A DNA stretch of 64,000 nt from Thalassobaculum_A sp040219615 (GCF_040219615.1 NZ_JAVJSE010000041.1:558001-622000), one strand, 5' to 3'. Positions 28,013 through 36,891 are shown, counted from the first letter of the stretch. Translations and numbers: made by a program. Notes: generated by a model from the sequence alone, not told the origin.

Positions 28013-29047
28013 ATGCGGGCGGAGCACCGAGACGCCCTGGGCCGCTGGCTCGCACGGGCCCTGGGCGCAGGCGAGGTCCGGATCACCGAGCCGGCCAAGA
28101 TGCCGGGCGGCGCGATCCAGGAGAACTGGACCTTCGACGCCCTGGTGACCGACGGACCGCATGCCGGCACCCTCGGGCTCGTGCTGCGGACCGATGCGCC
28201 CTCGGGGGTCTCGTTCAGCCGCAGCCGGATCGAGGAATTCGCCCTGCTGAAGGCCGCGAACGCCGTGGGGGTCACCGTCCCGGAGCCGCTGGCCGTCGAC
28301 CCCGACGGCGAGGTGCTGGGCAAGCCGTCCTACGTGATGCGCCGGGCCGCCGGCACCGCCAATCCCCGCACCCTCGCCCGCGAGCCGGCCCTGGACCCGC
28401 ACCGGCCGGCCCTGACCGAGTCGATCGGCCGGGAGCTCGCGCGGATTCACACCATCACGCCGCCGCAGCCGAGCCTGGCCTTCCTGGGTACCGATCCGCG
28501 GCCGCCGGCCCGGCGGCGGGTCGCCGAGTTCGTCGAGCAGCTCGACGCCCTGCCGCATCCGTACCCGGTGCTCGAATGGGCGATCCGGTGGCTCGACCGC
28601 AACGCGCCGACCGCGCCGGCCTCGGTGCTGGGACATGGCGACTTCCGCTGCGGCAACCTGATGGTGGATGCGACCGACGGACCGAGCGTGACCGCGGTCC
28701 TCGACTGGGAGTTCGCGAGCTGGTCGGACCCGATGGAGGATATCGGCTGGCTTTGTGCGCGGTGCTGGCGGTTCGGGGCCGACGACCGGGAGGTCGGCGG
28801 CATCGGTCTGCGCGCCGATTTCCAGCGCGGCTACGAAGCGGTGTCCGGCCGCCCGCTCGACTGGGCGCAGGTGCCGTACTGGGAGGTTCTGGCCACCACC
28901 CGCTGGGCGATCATCGCCGTCCAGCAGGGCGAACGCCACCTGTCGGGGCGTGAGTTCTCGATCGAGCTGGCGCTCACCGCGCGCAAGGCCGCAGAGATGG
29001 AATACGACCTGCTGGCCCAGATCCGCCGCATCGAGGAGGCCGCCTGA
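28013..29047 (+). CDS. Phosphotransferase family protein (APH/LvaA-like kinase)
   Basis: A 344-residue aminoglycoside-phosphotransferase-fold kinase. The Brenner motif is LGHGDFRCGNLMVDA, and the metal-binding aspartate is in VLDWEFASWSDPMEDIGWL. The N-lobe shows GAIQENWTFD and the ATP-binding lysine probably lies near VLRTDAP. Its neighbours (acyl-CoA dehydrogenase upstream, DUF6285 overlapping by one base downstream) match LvaA, which phosphorylates 4-hydroxyacyl-CoA with LvaB. Antibiotic resistance is unlikely in this context. Confidence 0.85.
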   Translation: MRAEHRDALGRWLARALGAGEVRITEPAKMPGGAIQENWTFDALVTDGPHAGTLGLVLRTDAPSGVSFSRSRIEEFALLKAANAVGVTVPEPLAVDPDGEVLGKPSYVMRRAAGTANPRTLAREPALDPHRPALTESIGRELARIHTITPPQPSLAFLGTDPRPPARRRVAEFVEQLDALPHPYPVLEWAIRWLDRNAPTAPASVLGHGDFRCGNLMVDATDGPSVTAVLDWEFASWSDPMEDIGWLCARCWRFGADDREVGGIGLRADFQRGYEAVSGRPLDWAQVPYWEVLATTRWAIIAVQQGERHLSGREFSIELALTARKAAEMEYDLLAQIRRIEEAA

Positions 29048-29460
29048 TGTTCGACCGCCCCGACCGCCTCGCCCTCCTGGGCGCCGCCGAGACAGCGTTG
29101 CGCGACGAGGTCCTGCCGGGACTGGAGGGCGGCGCCCGATACACCGCCCTGATGGTCGCGAGCGCGCTCGCGATCGCCCGGCGCGAACTCGAAGCCGGCA
29201 ACGAGCCCGCCCGCGTGGTGCTGGACGCCTTCGCCGAGCTGTACGGCCAGGACAACGTGCATCGCGCCGGCGGCGACTCCGGCGAGCGGGTGAAGGCCCT
29301 GATGGCCGACCTCGCCCGCGAGATCCGCGACGGGGAGTATGACGACGACCTGCTGGGCCCGATCCACGCGGTGCTGCAGACCCTCGTGGTCGAGCGCCTG
29401 AAGCGCTCCAATCCGCGGTTCCTGGAGGCCAGAGAGTACAGCCAGCCGAGCCGCTGCTGA
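29047..29460 (+). CDS. DUF6285 protein, LvaB-like partner of the kinase
   Basis: A 137-residue, mainly helical soluble protein. Its family (DUF6285) is commonly found beside APH-type kinases and acyl-CoA dehydrogenases. It overlaps the kinase stop by one base (TGATG), showing tight coupling. By context it corresponds to the small LvaB partner needed for kinase activity. No catalytic motif is visible; the conserved features here are GARYTALMVASALAIARREL and the acidic GEYDDDLLGPIH. The DUF assignment is from recall of the family and context. Confidence 0.7.
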   Translation: MFDRPDRLALLGAAETALRDEVLPGLEGGARYTALMVASALAIARRELEAGNEPARVVLDAFAELYGQDNVHRAGGDSGERVKALMADLAREIRDGEYDDDLLGPIHAVLQTLVVERLKRSNPRFLEAREYSQPSRC

Positions 29461-29484
29461 CCTCCTAGTGGTCGATTTCGATCG

Positions 29485-31020
29485 CTAACCCTCGGCGGAC
29501 AGCCGGGACGTCGGGAACCACAGCACGACCGAGGTGCCCTCGCCCAGCCGGCTGGTCAGTTCCAGGCGGCCGCCGTGATGCTCCATCAGCGTCTTGCTGA
29601 GCGACAGGCCGAGCCCGGTGCCCTGATAGCGGCGGGAGAACGCGTTCTCGACCTGGGCGAACGGCGTGAGGACCCGCCCGAGATCCGCCTCGGCGATCCC
29701 GATTCCGGTGTCCGCGATGGTCACCCGCAGGCCGTCGTCGGCCTGGACCGCCACCGAGACCCGGCCGCGCGCCTCGGTGAATTTGACGGCGTTGGACAGC
29801 AGGTTGATCAGGACCTGGCGCACCCGCATCGGATCGCAGCGAAGCGTCACCGCGGCCGACCCCGGTGCCGGCCGCTGCAGATCGATCTCCTTGGCCCGGA
29901 CCAGCGGCCGCACGATCCGCAGGGCATCGTCGATCAGCGTACCCACATCCACGGCCTCCTCGCGGAGCGCCAGCTGTCCGGACTCCATGCGGGTCATGTC
30001 CAGGATGTCGCCGATGATGCCGACCAGGTGCTCGGCGCTCTGCCCTATGTCCCGCGCGTACTCCTCGTAGCGGGCGTCGCCGAGCGGACCGTAGATCCGG
30101 TCCGCCATGATCTCCGAGAACCCGATGATCGCATTGAGCGGCGTCCGGAGCTCGTGGCTCATGTTGGCCAGGAACTCGGACTTGAACCGGTTCGCCGCCT
30201 CCAGCTCGGCCTTCGACGTCCGCAGGTCGGCCACGGTCGCCTCGAGACGGTCGTTGCTCTCCTGCAGCTGCGCCGTGCGCTCGACGACCAGCCGTTCCAG
30301 CTGCGCCCGGTACATCTCCAGTTCGCCGTGCTGCGCCTCGATCTGGCCCAGCATGTCGTTGAATCCGGTGATCAGGTCGCCGAGTTCGTCGTTGGTCTGC
30401 CGGTCGGCGCGACGGCCATAGGCGCGATCGGTGCTGACCTGGTTCATCACCCCGGCCAGATGCATGATCGGCCGCACCAGGGTTCGCTGGAGCATCGACG
30501 ACAGGGCGAAGGCGATGATCGTCGACAGCAGGGCAATCACCCCGGCGATCGCCAGCAGCGCGTTGCGCTCTTCGCGCAGGACCCGCAGCGAGGCGAGCAG
30601 TTCGACCGCGCCGACGACCTCGCCGTTCAGCCACACCGGTTGCCGGACCCAAAGCCCGCGTTCGTCGAACCGTGCGCCCGCACTGAGCGCCGGCACGCCG
30701 CCGCCCGGCATGGTCCCGAAGCGCGCGAACGACTCGCCCTCCGGGCCGACCAGGCGACCGGCGACAACGTCGGTCCGGCCACGCAGGGCCGACAGGGTCT
30801 GGGTCGCTGCAACGGGGTCGTTGAAAACCAGGGCGGCGCCGGTGTTCTCCGCCAGCACCTGCGCCAGCGCCGTGATCTCGCGCACCATTCCCGACCGGGT
30901 GGCGCCGTTCGCATACAGCAGGAAGCCGATGGTCGCGAATGCCGTCGCGACCGTTCCGACCAGCATGGTCGCCGCAATGAATTTCGCGCGCAGAGAGAGG
31001 TTGGAGACCCAGCCGGGCAT
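29485..31020 (-). CDS. Sensor histidine kinase with CHASE8-like periplasmic domain
   Basis: A 511-residue membrane kinase. TM1 is about residues 14-36, followed by a periplasmic CHASE8-like domain (ALAQVLAENTGAALVFND), TM2 about 155-176, HAMP about 178-235, a coiled linker, HisKA with His289 in MSHELRTPLNAIIG, and an HATPase with LINLLSNAVKF, DTGIGIAE and GTGLGLSL. The ATG overlaps the yfiR stop (ATGA). No response regulator is adjacent, so its partner is elsewhere. The periplasmic domain is the type found in YfiN, which YfiR controls. Confidence 0.9.
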   Translation of the reverse strand: MPGWVSNLSLRAKFIAATMLVGTVATAFATIGFLLYANGATRSGMVREITALAQVLAENTGAALVFNDPVAATQTLSALRGRTDVVAGRLVGPEGESFARFGTMPGGGVPALSAGARFDERGLWVRQPVWLNGEVVGAVELLASLRVLREERNALLAIAGVIALLSTIIAFALSSMLQRTLVRPIMHLAGVMNQVSTDRAYGRRADRQTNDELGDLITGFNDMLGQIEAQHGELEMYRAQLERLVVERTAQLQESNDRLEATVADLRTSKAELEAANRFKSEFLANMSHELRTPLNAIIGFSEIMADRIYGPLGDARYEEYARDIGQSAEHLVGIIGDILDMTRMESGQLALREEAVDVGTLIDDALRIVRPLVRAKEIDLQRPAPGSAAVTLRCDPMRVRQVLINLLSNAVKFTEARGRVSVAVQADDGLRVTIADTGIGIAEADLGRVLTPFAQVENAFSRRYQGTGLGLSLSKTLMEHHGGRLELTSRLGEGTSVVLWFPTSRLSAEG

Positions 31021-31622
31021 CACTTCCTCACCGCCTCGACGATCTCCGCCAGTTGCAGAAGCTTCGAACTCAACCTGACCCCCGCCTGGGTGACTGCTTG
31101 CAGATTTACTTGAAATCGCAGGCGCTTTCGATCCTCGATCAAGCCGATATGCCCGCCGAGGCCGGCGAAGCCGGGTTTGTCCGACACCAGCAGGACGGCG
31201 CCACGGCGAGCCCGCGCGAGCACGTCCTGCAGCGCGGTCTCGGAGGCGAACCCGCTCGCGAAGTAGATGTGGCAGGCATTGATCGCCGCTCCCGGATCGA
31301 GCATCCGGACCAGGATCGGGTGTCCGCCGACCGGACGGCCTTCGATGGCGTGCAGCGCCTCGCGGTCGAGATCGCCGTGGCGCGCGCACAGCACGATCGG
31401 GTCCTCGGTCGACTGGAACCGCTCTCCCGGCCAGATCGCGAACTTCGCGAAGTTGTAGACGAATGCCACCTTCACCGCCGCCTCCCGGGGCTGGTCGTTC
31501 GGCTCCGCCTCCGCGGCGTACGGCCGCCAGATCGCTCCAAGCAGCACCGCTGTCCAGCAGGCCGAAAGGAGCAATCGGCGGATCGCTCGCATCGACCGGA
31601 AGCTGGTTTGGCGCCCCGCCAT
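31020..31622 (-). CDS. YfiR family periplasmic protein (DUF4154)
   Basis: A 200-residue exported protein. After a signal sequence (RRLLLSACWTAVLLGAIW) the mature part has VAFVYNFAKFAIWPGERF and a later VSDKPGFAGLGGHIGLIEDRKRLRFQVNL, both typical of YfiR. In Pseudomonas YfiR holds the CHASE8 sensor YfiN inactive; here the cognate output is a histidine kinase. Start could be the ATG at 31622 or an internal ATG at 31592. It lies 4 bases after the TonB receptor and overlaps the kinase by 3 bases. Confidence 0.88.
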   Translation of the reverse strand: MAGRQTSFRSMRAIRRLLLSACWTAVLLGAIWRPYAAEAEPNDQPREAAVKVAFVYNFAKFAIWPGERFQSTEDPIVLCARHGDLDREALHAIEGRPVGGHPILVRMLDPGAAINACHIYFASGFASETALQDVLARARRGAVLLVSDKPGFAGLGGHIGLIEDRKRLRFQVNLQAVTQAGVRLSSKLLQLAEIVEAVRK

Positions 31623-31626
31623 GCCT

Positions 31627-33597
31627 TCAGAACTTCAGCGAGACCGACCCGAAGACCGAGCGTTCGGCCTTCGTCGAGATCGTGCCGGCCACCGCGTCGC
31701 CATTGAGCTCCAGACGCTCGCTGTGCAGCAGGTTCTGACCGGTGATAGCCAGTTCGAGATTCGGTACCGGCCGCCAGGCCAGGCGAACGCCGAGTTCGAC
31801 ATAGGCGTCGGTATCGTTCACGTCGATCTCGCTGACGTAGCGGGCGGTAGCGTCGAGCGTCACCGTCGGCGTCACGTCCCAAAGGCTGCGGGCTGCCACC
31901 TGGTGGTTCGAATCGGCGCTCTGGGCGTAGTCCGTCTGCAGGAACGCGTACCAGCCCTGCAGCCGCAGGGATTCGGCCGGTCGCCAGTTGCCGACGACCT
32001 CGAGGCCGTAGACGTCGGCCTCGTCGTCGTTGGCGGTGTCGAGCGGGACCACCACGTAGGAAGTCCCGTCGGACGACGCTGCGAACGGCGTTCCTGCGGT
32101 CGAGCTGACCAGTCGATCGTAGAAATTGTAGAAGGCCGCGACGTCGAACGACAGGTTCCGGTCGGCCTGCCAGCGGTAGCCGGCTTCCAGCGACAGCAGG
32201 TCCTCTGACGTGACCGACGGGTCGCCGATGAAGCGCACCACGCTCGGCAGCCCTCCCGCCGTCGGCGGGATCACGATCGCCGCGATGTCCAGGTCGTTCT
32301 CCGCCCGGGACGGGGTGCGCACGGCACGCGAGACCGCCGCCCAGGTCGAGTTCCGGTCGTCGAGGTGCCAGATCCCCCGAACGCTCGGCTGGATCTCCAG
32401 GCCGGTGTAGCTGTTGTATTCGACCTTGGTGCCGGCGGTGACCTCAACGTCGCCGCCGAAGAACTGCAGGGTGTCCTGGGCGAATGCGTTGATCAGGTAG
32501 AGGTCGTCGCTGTCCGGCTCGAAGTCGACGGCGAAGCTCTCGCTGAGATTGTCGCGGCTGTAGCGGCCGCCAGCCCCCCAGACGATGCGGTGACGGTCGC
32601 CCACCGCGAAGCGGTGCAGGGCCTCGACGTCCACCGTGTCGCGCTCCTCCTCAACCCGCGGATCGACGAGGGCGTCGCGCTGATAGTACATGCGCATCTC
32701 GACCTGGTTGCCGGCGGACAGCTCGCGGCTCCAGCTTCCCAGCACGAAATGGCCGGTCACCTCGCCGTCGACCTCGAGGCGCTCGGAATACGGGGCGGTC
32801 AGGGTCGGACCCACGTAGCCGTCGCCGACCACGCTGCTGAACGACCCGCCCTGGACGTGCCAGGTGTCGCCGCCCGGCTCGGACAGGTCGACGCGGAAAC
32901 CGGCACGCGCCGACCGCCAGTCGTCGGCGCCGCCGACCCCGTCGTTGCCGGCCCTGCTGCCCTCGCTGAATGCCTTGCCGTACACCCGGTAGTGACCGTT
33001 CTCGCCGAGTGATCCGCCGTACCGTCCCTCGCCGCGGATCTCGTCGTTGGATCCGGCCCCGGCCGACAGGAAGCCTCCCCGGGTATCCCGGGCGTGCTTG
33101 GTGATGACGTTGATGACGCCGTTCACCGCGTTGGCGCCCCACAGCGCGGCCCCCGGCCCGCGGATGACCTCGATCCGCTCGACATCCTCCAGGAGCGTGT
33201 CCTGACGATCCCAGTACACCCCCGAGAACAAGGGCGTGTAGACGGTCCTGCCATCGATCAGCACCAGCAACTTATTGGCGAACCGGCCATTGAATCCGCG
33301 CGAGGAGATCGACCAGGAGCTGGCCGTGATCTGGGCGACGTTCAACCCGGGTACCATCCGTAGCGCCTCCGGGATCGACCGCGCGCCCATCCGTCGGATG
33401 TCCTCGTTGGTCAGGACGAACACCGCGGCCGGAGTGTTCTCTATCGATTCCGGACGTTTGGCTGCCGATGTGATCTCGATTTTCAGGAGCTGCTCGAGCG
33501 TCAGGTCCGCATAGTCCTCCGGCATCGCCGAGCGCGCCGGAGTCGCTGTCGCGACTCCCCAGGCGGCGACGGCGACGGCCGCCCAATGTCGATGCAT
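31627..33597 (-). CDS. TonB-dependent outer-membrane receptor
   Basis: A 656-residue receptor. A signal peptide (WAAVAVAAWGVATATPARS) is followed by LTLEQLLKIEITSAAKRPE, a TonB-box/plug entry, the plug domain (RIEVIRGPGAALWGANAVNG), and a C-terminal barrel ending in SVFGSVSLKF, with the terminal phenylalanine needed for assembly. The ATG at 33597 is preceded by GGGAGGGG. It heads an operon with yfiR and a sensor kinase, so the receptor may feed a ligand signal. The ligand is not identified. Confidence 0.9.
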   Translation of the reverse strand: MHRHWAAVAVAAWGVATATPARSAMPEDYADLTLEQLLKIEITSAAKRPESIENTPAAVFVLTNEDIRRMGARSIPEALRMVPGLNVAQITASSWSISSRGFNGRFANKLLVLIDGRTVYTPLFSGVYWDRQDTLLEDVERIEVIRGPGAALWGANAVNGVINVITKHARDTRGGFLSAGAGSNDEIRGEGRYGGSLGENGHYRVYGKAFSEGSRAGNDGVGGADDWRSARAGFRVDLSEPGGDTWHVQGGSFSSVVGDGYVGPTLTAPYSERLEVDGEVTGHFVLGSWSRELSAGNQVEMRMYYQRDALVDPRVEEERDTVDVEALHRFAVGDRHRIVWGAGGRYSRDNLSESFAVDFEPDSDDLYLINAFAQDTLQFFGGDVEVTAGTKVEYNSYTGLEIQPSVRGIWHLDDRNSTWAAVSRAVRTPSRAENDLDIAAIVIPPTAGGLPSVVRFIGDPSVTSEDLLSLEAGYRWQADRNLSFDVAAFYNFYDRLVSSTAGTPFAASSDGTSYVVVPLDTANDDEADVYGLEVVGNWRPAESLRLQGWYAFLQTDYAQSADSNHQVAARSLWDVTPTVTLDATARYVSEIDVNDTDAYVELGVRLAWRPVPNLELAITGQNLLHSERLELNGDAVAGTISTKAERSVFGSVSLKF

Positions 33598-33933
33598 GCC
33601 CCCCTCCCTGCAACACGGAGACAGGATACCCCAACACGGTTTACGTGTAGCCATGTCATTCGCGACGGTCCGATGGTCCCATGGCGGATCGCACGAGGGA
33701 GGACCGCGCGACGCCGGCGCCGGCCCCGTGACCGCGGCAGCAGTGAGACCGGAGACGGCGCCGCTCCGAACTGACTTGCCGTGCCGGGACAGCCGTGAAG
33801 ATGGCGTCGCTCGGGATTCGGCGTATGCTGGAGACCTACGGCGGGTCGCGGCTGATCGCGTGACCGGCGCCGATCCGACGCCAGCCCATGACCGGCCCTG
33901 CCGCCTCGGACCAGACGTTCGGGAGTTTGGAAA
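33598..33933. other. Intergenic region between divergent TonB-receptor operon and DUF2189 gene
   Basis: Contains 336 bases with no convincing gene. The purine-rich ribosome binding site of the receptor is at its left edge. Promoters for both directions must lie here. I recognise no operator or RNA. Confidence 0.5.
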
Positions 33934-34809
33934 ATGGCCACTGGAGCGCAAATTCGTAATCCCCTCGAATGGGGGTTGGATCAACTTAAGAGAGTGCAGA
34001 CCGCGATCGAGGCTACCGGGCACGCGGTCGGCGGGGCGGAGGCCGCGGCGCCTGCCGATACCGCCGGCATACGCCGAATCGAGATCCGGGACCTACGGGA
34101 TGCGCTGTCGAAGGGCCTCGACGACTTCCGGGCAAGCCGGACCGACGTCCTGTTCCTGTGCCTGATCTATCCTGCGGCCGGCCTGTTCCTCGCGCATCTC
34201 GCATTCGGCTACGACCTGCTGCCGCTGATCTTCCCCATGGCGTCGGGCTTCGCGCTGCTGGGGCCGGTCGCCGCCATCGGCCTGTACGAGATGAGCCGCC
34301 GCCGGGAACGTGGCCTCGAGGCGACCTGGGCGGACGCGCTCGGGGTGATCAGGTCGCCCGCCTTCGGCGCGATCGCGGTTCTCGGCCTTTACCTGCTCGC
34401 AGCGTTCCTGCTCTGGCTGCTGGTCGCCTACGGGATCTTCCAGGCGACCCTGGGACCGGAGCCGCCCGCCTCGGTCGGTGCATTCGTCCAGGCGGTTTTC
34501 GGCACCGCTGCCGGCTGGGCGATGATCGCCATCGGCATGGGGGTCGGCTTCCTGTTCGCCGTCGTCGTCCTGACCGTCAGCGTCGTGTCGTTCCCGATCC
34601 TGCTGGACCGCGACATCGGCCTCTACCCGGCGATCGGCACCTCGATCCGGGCGGTCCTGGCCAACCCGGTGCCGATGGCCGCCTGGGGGCTGATCGTCGC
34701 CGCCGGCCTGGTGGTCGGGACGATCCCGCTGTTCATCGGCCTCGCGGTCGTCATGCCGGTCCTCGGCCACGCCACCTGGCATCTGTACCGCAGGCTGGTC
34801 GCAAGATGA
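33934..34809 (+). CDS. DUF2189 domain-containing membrane protein
   Basis: A 291-residue protein. A 75-residue cytoplasmic region ends in RRIEIRDLRDALSKGLDDFRASRTD, the DUF2189 entry. Six membrane segments follow, the first being VLFLCLIYPAAGLFLAHLAF. Members are found widely in alphaproteobacteria, some near cytochrome oxidase genes; none is here. The function is unknown. A mobile-element-like repeat begins 11 bases after its stop codon. Confidence 0.8.
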   Translation: MATGAQIRNPLEWGLDQLKRVQTAIEATGHAVGGAEAAAPADTAGIRRIEIRDLRDALSKGLDDFRASRTDVLFLCLIYPAAGLFLAHLAFGYDLLPLIFPMASGFALLGPVAAIGLYEMSRRRERGLEATWADALGVIRSPAFGAIAVLGLYLLAAFLLWLLVAYGIFQATLGPEPPASVGAFVQAVFGTAAGWAMIAIGMGVGFLFAVVVLTVSVVSFPILLDRDIGLYPAIGTSIRAVLANPVPMAAWGLIVAAGLVVGTIPLFIGLAVVMPVLGHATWHLYRRLVAR

Positions 34810-34862
34810 GCGGCCGCGCCGACGGCACTTGAGGGCAATCGGGTGAAGGATAGGAGCGGCGG

Positions 34863-34908
34863 GTGGGTTCCGGAGCCGTGCGCTCTCGCGCCCCCTCCGG
34901 AATGACGA
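34863..34908 (+). repeat. REP-like palindromic repeat, third copy
   Basis: It begins GTGGGTTCCGGA and ends CTCCGGAATGACGA, matching the copies at 1189-1234 and, inverted, 1262-1310. It lies inside the MITE-like element. Confidence 0.7.
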
Positions 34909-34956
34909 GAATGGGAGCGAGTCCGCCGATTGCAGTGACTTGCTCCGCCCTTTCCA

Positions 34957-35001
34957 TCGTCATCCCGGAGAGTCCCGGACTTGATCCGGGGCGGCTCCGG
35001 G
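34957..35001. repeat. Second REP-like palindrome inside the element
   Basis: CCCGGAG (34964-34970) and CTCCGGG (34995-35001) form the outer arms, with TCGTCATC leading. It is a variant of the neighbouring repeat. Confidence 0.55.
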
Positions 35002-35097
35002 AGCCACGAAGCGACGGGCTGCCGACCTCAACACCGTTCACCCGATTACCCTGCGACGGCACTTGAGGCCGGTGCCGCAGACACATATCGTCCGGGG

Positions 35098-35697
35098 ATG
35101 CGTGAGCCCTCATCGCCTCCATCGGATCGGGCGGTCGCCGCCTGGGCCCGGCTCGTCCGGGTCTCGCAGGCCCTGCTCGAGGCCGTCGAGGCGGACCTCA
35201 AGGCCGCCGGCATGCCGCCGCTGGTGTGGTACGACGCGCTGCTCGAACTCCGGCGCGCCGAGCCCGACGGCCTGCGACCGTTCGAACTGCAGAACCGGAT
35301 GCTGCTGGCGCAGTACAACCTCTCGCGGCTGCTCGACCGGGTCGTCAAGGCCGGCTACGCCGAACGCCGGCCCTGCCCCGACGACGGCCGCGGCCATGTT
35401 CTGCGGCTCACCGACACCGGCGGGACCCTGCTGAAGTCGATGTGGCCGGTCTACCGCCAGGCGATCGCCCGGCATTTCGCCGACCGGCTGGACGACCGGG
35501 AGGCCGACGAGTTGGCCCGGCTGCTCGGCAAGCTGCAGGAGCCGGCGGGCAATCAGCAGCCGTCGCCTGAGCCGGTTCCGCCGCCTGAAGCGCAGCCCGA
35601 GCCGGAGCCCCCGTCGCTCCGATCCGGACGGCGCCTTCACTTGACCTCGAAGACCTCCAGGCGGGTCCGGTTTCTGACGATGAAGTCCCAGTCGTAG
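35098..35697 (+). CDS. MarR family transcriptional regulator
   Basis: A 199-residue protein. Its winged-helix core runs from RAVAAWARLVRVSQALLEAV through LRPFELQNRMLLAQYNLSRLLDRVVKAGYAERRPCPDDGRGHVLRLTDTG (the recognition helix and wing). After about residue 150 it becomes proline/glutamate-rich and then basic. That tail is antisense to the end of the convergent enolase-family gene, an overlap of 61 bases, so the tail is probably not structured. The start is the ATG at 35098. Its likely target is nearby, either itself or the convergent gene. Confidence 0.85.
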   Translation: MREPSSPPSDRAVAAWARLVRVSQALLEAVEADLKAAGMPPLVWYDALLELRRAEPDGLRPFELQNRMLLAQYNLSRLLDRVVKAGYAERRPCPDDGRGHVLRLTDTGGTLLKSMWPVYRQAIARHFADRLDDREADELARLLGKLQEPAGNQQPSPEPVPPPEAQPEPEPPSLRSGRRLHLTSKTSRRVRFLTMKSQS

Positions 35698-36818
35698 ATC
35701 ACCCCGAGGCCGGGACCGGTCGGGACGGAGACGCAACCGTCGCTGCCGATGCAGTCGAGCTGGTCCGAGTAGCCGCAGGCATAGACCGGCGGCACGGCGT
35801 TCGGGCAGTCCGGCCCGACCAGCGCCACCTCGTAGTAGTTGCTGTTGCGGGTCGCCGCCATCACATGGCGGTGCGCCGGCCCGCAGGCATGCACCTCGAC
35901 GTCGACCCCGAAGGCCTCGGCGAGATGGTGGATCTTCATCGCCCCGGTGATTCCCATGTCGTATTCGGGATCGGAGCGCAGGAAATCGGTGCCGCCGGCC
36001 ATCAGGAAGTCGGCCTTCGGCTCGATGCCGCGGACGTGCTCGGTCTGCAGGATCGGCGTGCGGATCATCTCGCGCAGCTTCTTGTGCGCGAAGGCCGAGA
36101 CGCCGGAATCCCGGAACGGATCCTCGTACCAGAAATAGCCGGCCTCGTCGCAGGCCCGGCCCACGTGGAGCGCGTCGGCGAAGGTCCGCAACTCGCAGGC
36201 CGGGTCGAGCATCAGCGTCATCGAGTCTCCGACCATCTCGCGGACCTTCAGGACGTTGGCGGCCTCCTCGTGCCGGTCGCCGTCGTGCCAGCCATGGACC
36301 TTGAAGGCGCGATAGCCCATCTGCCGGCACTGCAGCGCGAACTCCCCGAACGCCTCCGGGCTGTCGAGGCCGCCGGAGCGGTCGCCGTGATAGGTCGAGG
36401 CATAGGCCGGCAGCCGTTCGCGATGGGCTCCCAGCAGGGTCGCGACCGAGCACCCGAGCTGCTTGCCGGTCCAGTCCCACAGCGCGATGTCGATCGGGCC
36501 GTGGCCCATGTGGTCGAACTGCCGGGCCTCGCGCTTGAGGTCGTCCCAGATGCCCTCGCGCTGCTCGGCATGCCGGCCGAGCAGCAGCGGCGCCAGCATC
36601 AGGGTCTGGCCGAGCGCGGACGGCGACGCCACCCAGTGGGTGACATACTCGCCGCGGCAGCCGTCGGCGGTCTCGATGCGTACCGCGTATTTCGAGACCC
36701 GCGAGGTCGCCCCCTTGCGGAAGCTCAGCGAGCCGATGCTGCCGCCCTCGGCGGCCCGCCCGAGATTGACGGCATCGAAGCCGAACTCGTGAACCTCGAC
36801 GCGGGTGATCCGGGTCAT
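35637..36818 (-). CDS. Enolase superfamily enzyme (mandelate racemase/muconate lactonizing family)
   Basis: A 393-residue enzyme. The general base motif is FKVHGW (Lys173-x-His175), and the metal ligands probably include Asp205 in MLDPA and Glu232 in WYEDP, with a further acidic TEHVRG segment and HACGPAHRH near the barrel end. The K-x-H motif is a variant of K-x-K and suggests a sugar-acid dehydratase-type or racemase-type reaction, not a muconate lactonizing one. It would act on a carboxylate with Mg2+. The substrate is unknown. Its 3' end overlaps the marR gene. Confidence 0.85.
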   Translation of the reverse strand: MTRITRVEVHEFGFDAVNLGRAAEGGSIGSLSFRKGATSRVSKYAVRIETADGCRGEYVTHWVASPSALGQTLMLAPLLLGRHAEQREGIWDDLKREARQFDHMGHGPIDIALWDWTGKQLGCSVATLLGAHRERLPAYASTYHGDRSGGLDSPEAFGEFALQCRQMGYRAFKVHGWHDGDRHEEAANVLKVREMVGDSMTLMLDPACELRTFADALHVGRACDEAGYFWYEDPFRDSGVSAFAHKKLREMIRTPILQTEHVRGIEPKADFLMAGGTDFLRSDPEYDMGITGAMKIHHLAEAFGVDVEVHACGPAHRHVMAATRNSNYYEVALVGPDCPNAVPPVYACGYSDQLDCIGSDGCVSVPTGPGLGVIYDWDFIVRNRTRLEVFEVK

Positions 36819-36891
36819 TGCGCACCCTCCCTGCTCCAGCCTCGCGCGATCATGCGCGGCGGTCAGCGACCGGGCAATCCCGGTCCGCCGG

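Larger units (their letters stand above)
34821..35068. mobile_element. MITE-like element with terminal inverted repeats and flanking direct repeats
   Basis: The outer direct repeat GACGGCACTTGAGG occurs at 34821-34834 and 35055-35068. Just inside are inverted repeats GGGCAATCGGGTGAA (34833-34847) and TTCACCCGATTACCC (35037-35051), which match at 14 of 15 positions. The interior carries two REP-like palindromes (34863-34908 and 34957-35001) and no coding sequence. This is the structure of a non-autonomous transposable element with a long target duplication. No transposase is encoded. Confidence 0.55.

Noticed and set aside
28013..29047. Aminoglycoside resistance kinase
   Set aside because: Operon context with acyl-CoA dehydrogenase and DUF6285 points to acyl metabolism; the APH fold is shared by many kinases.
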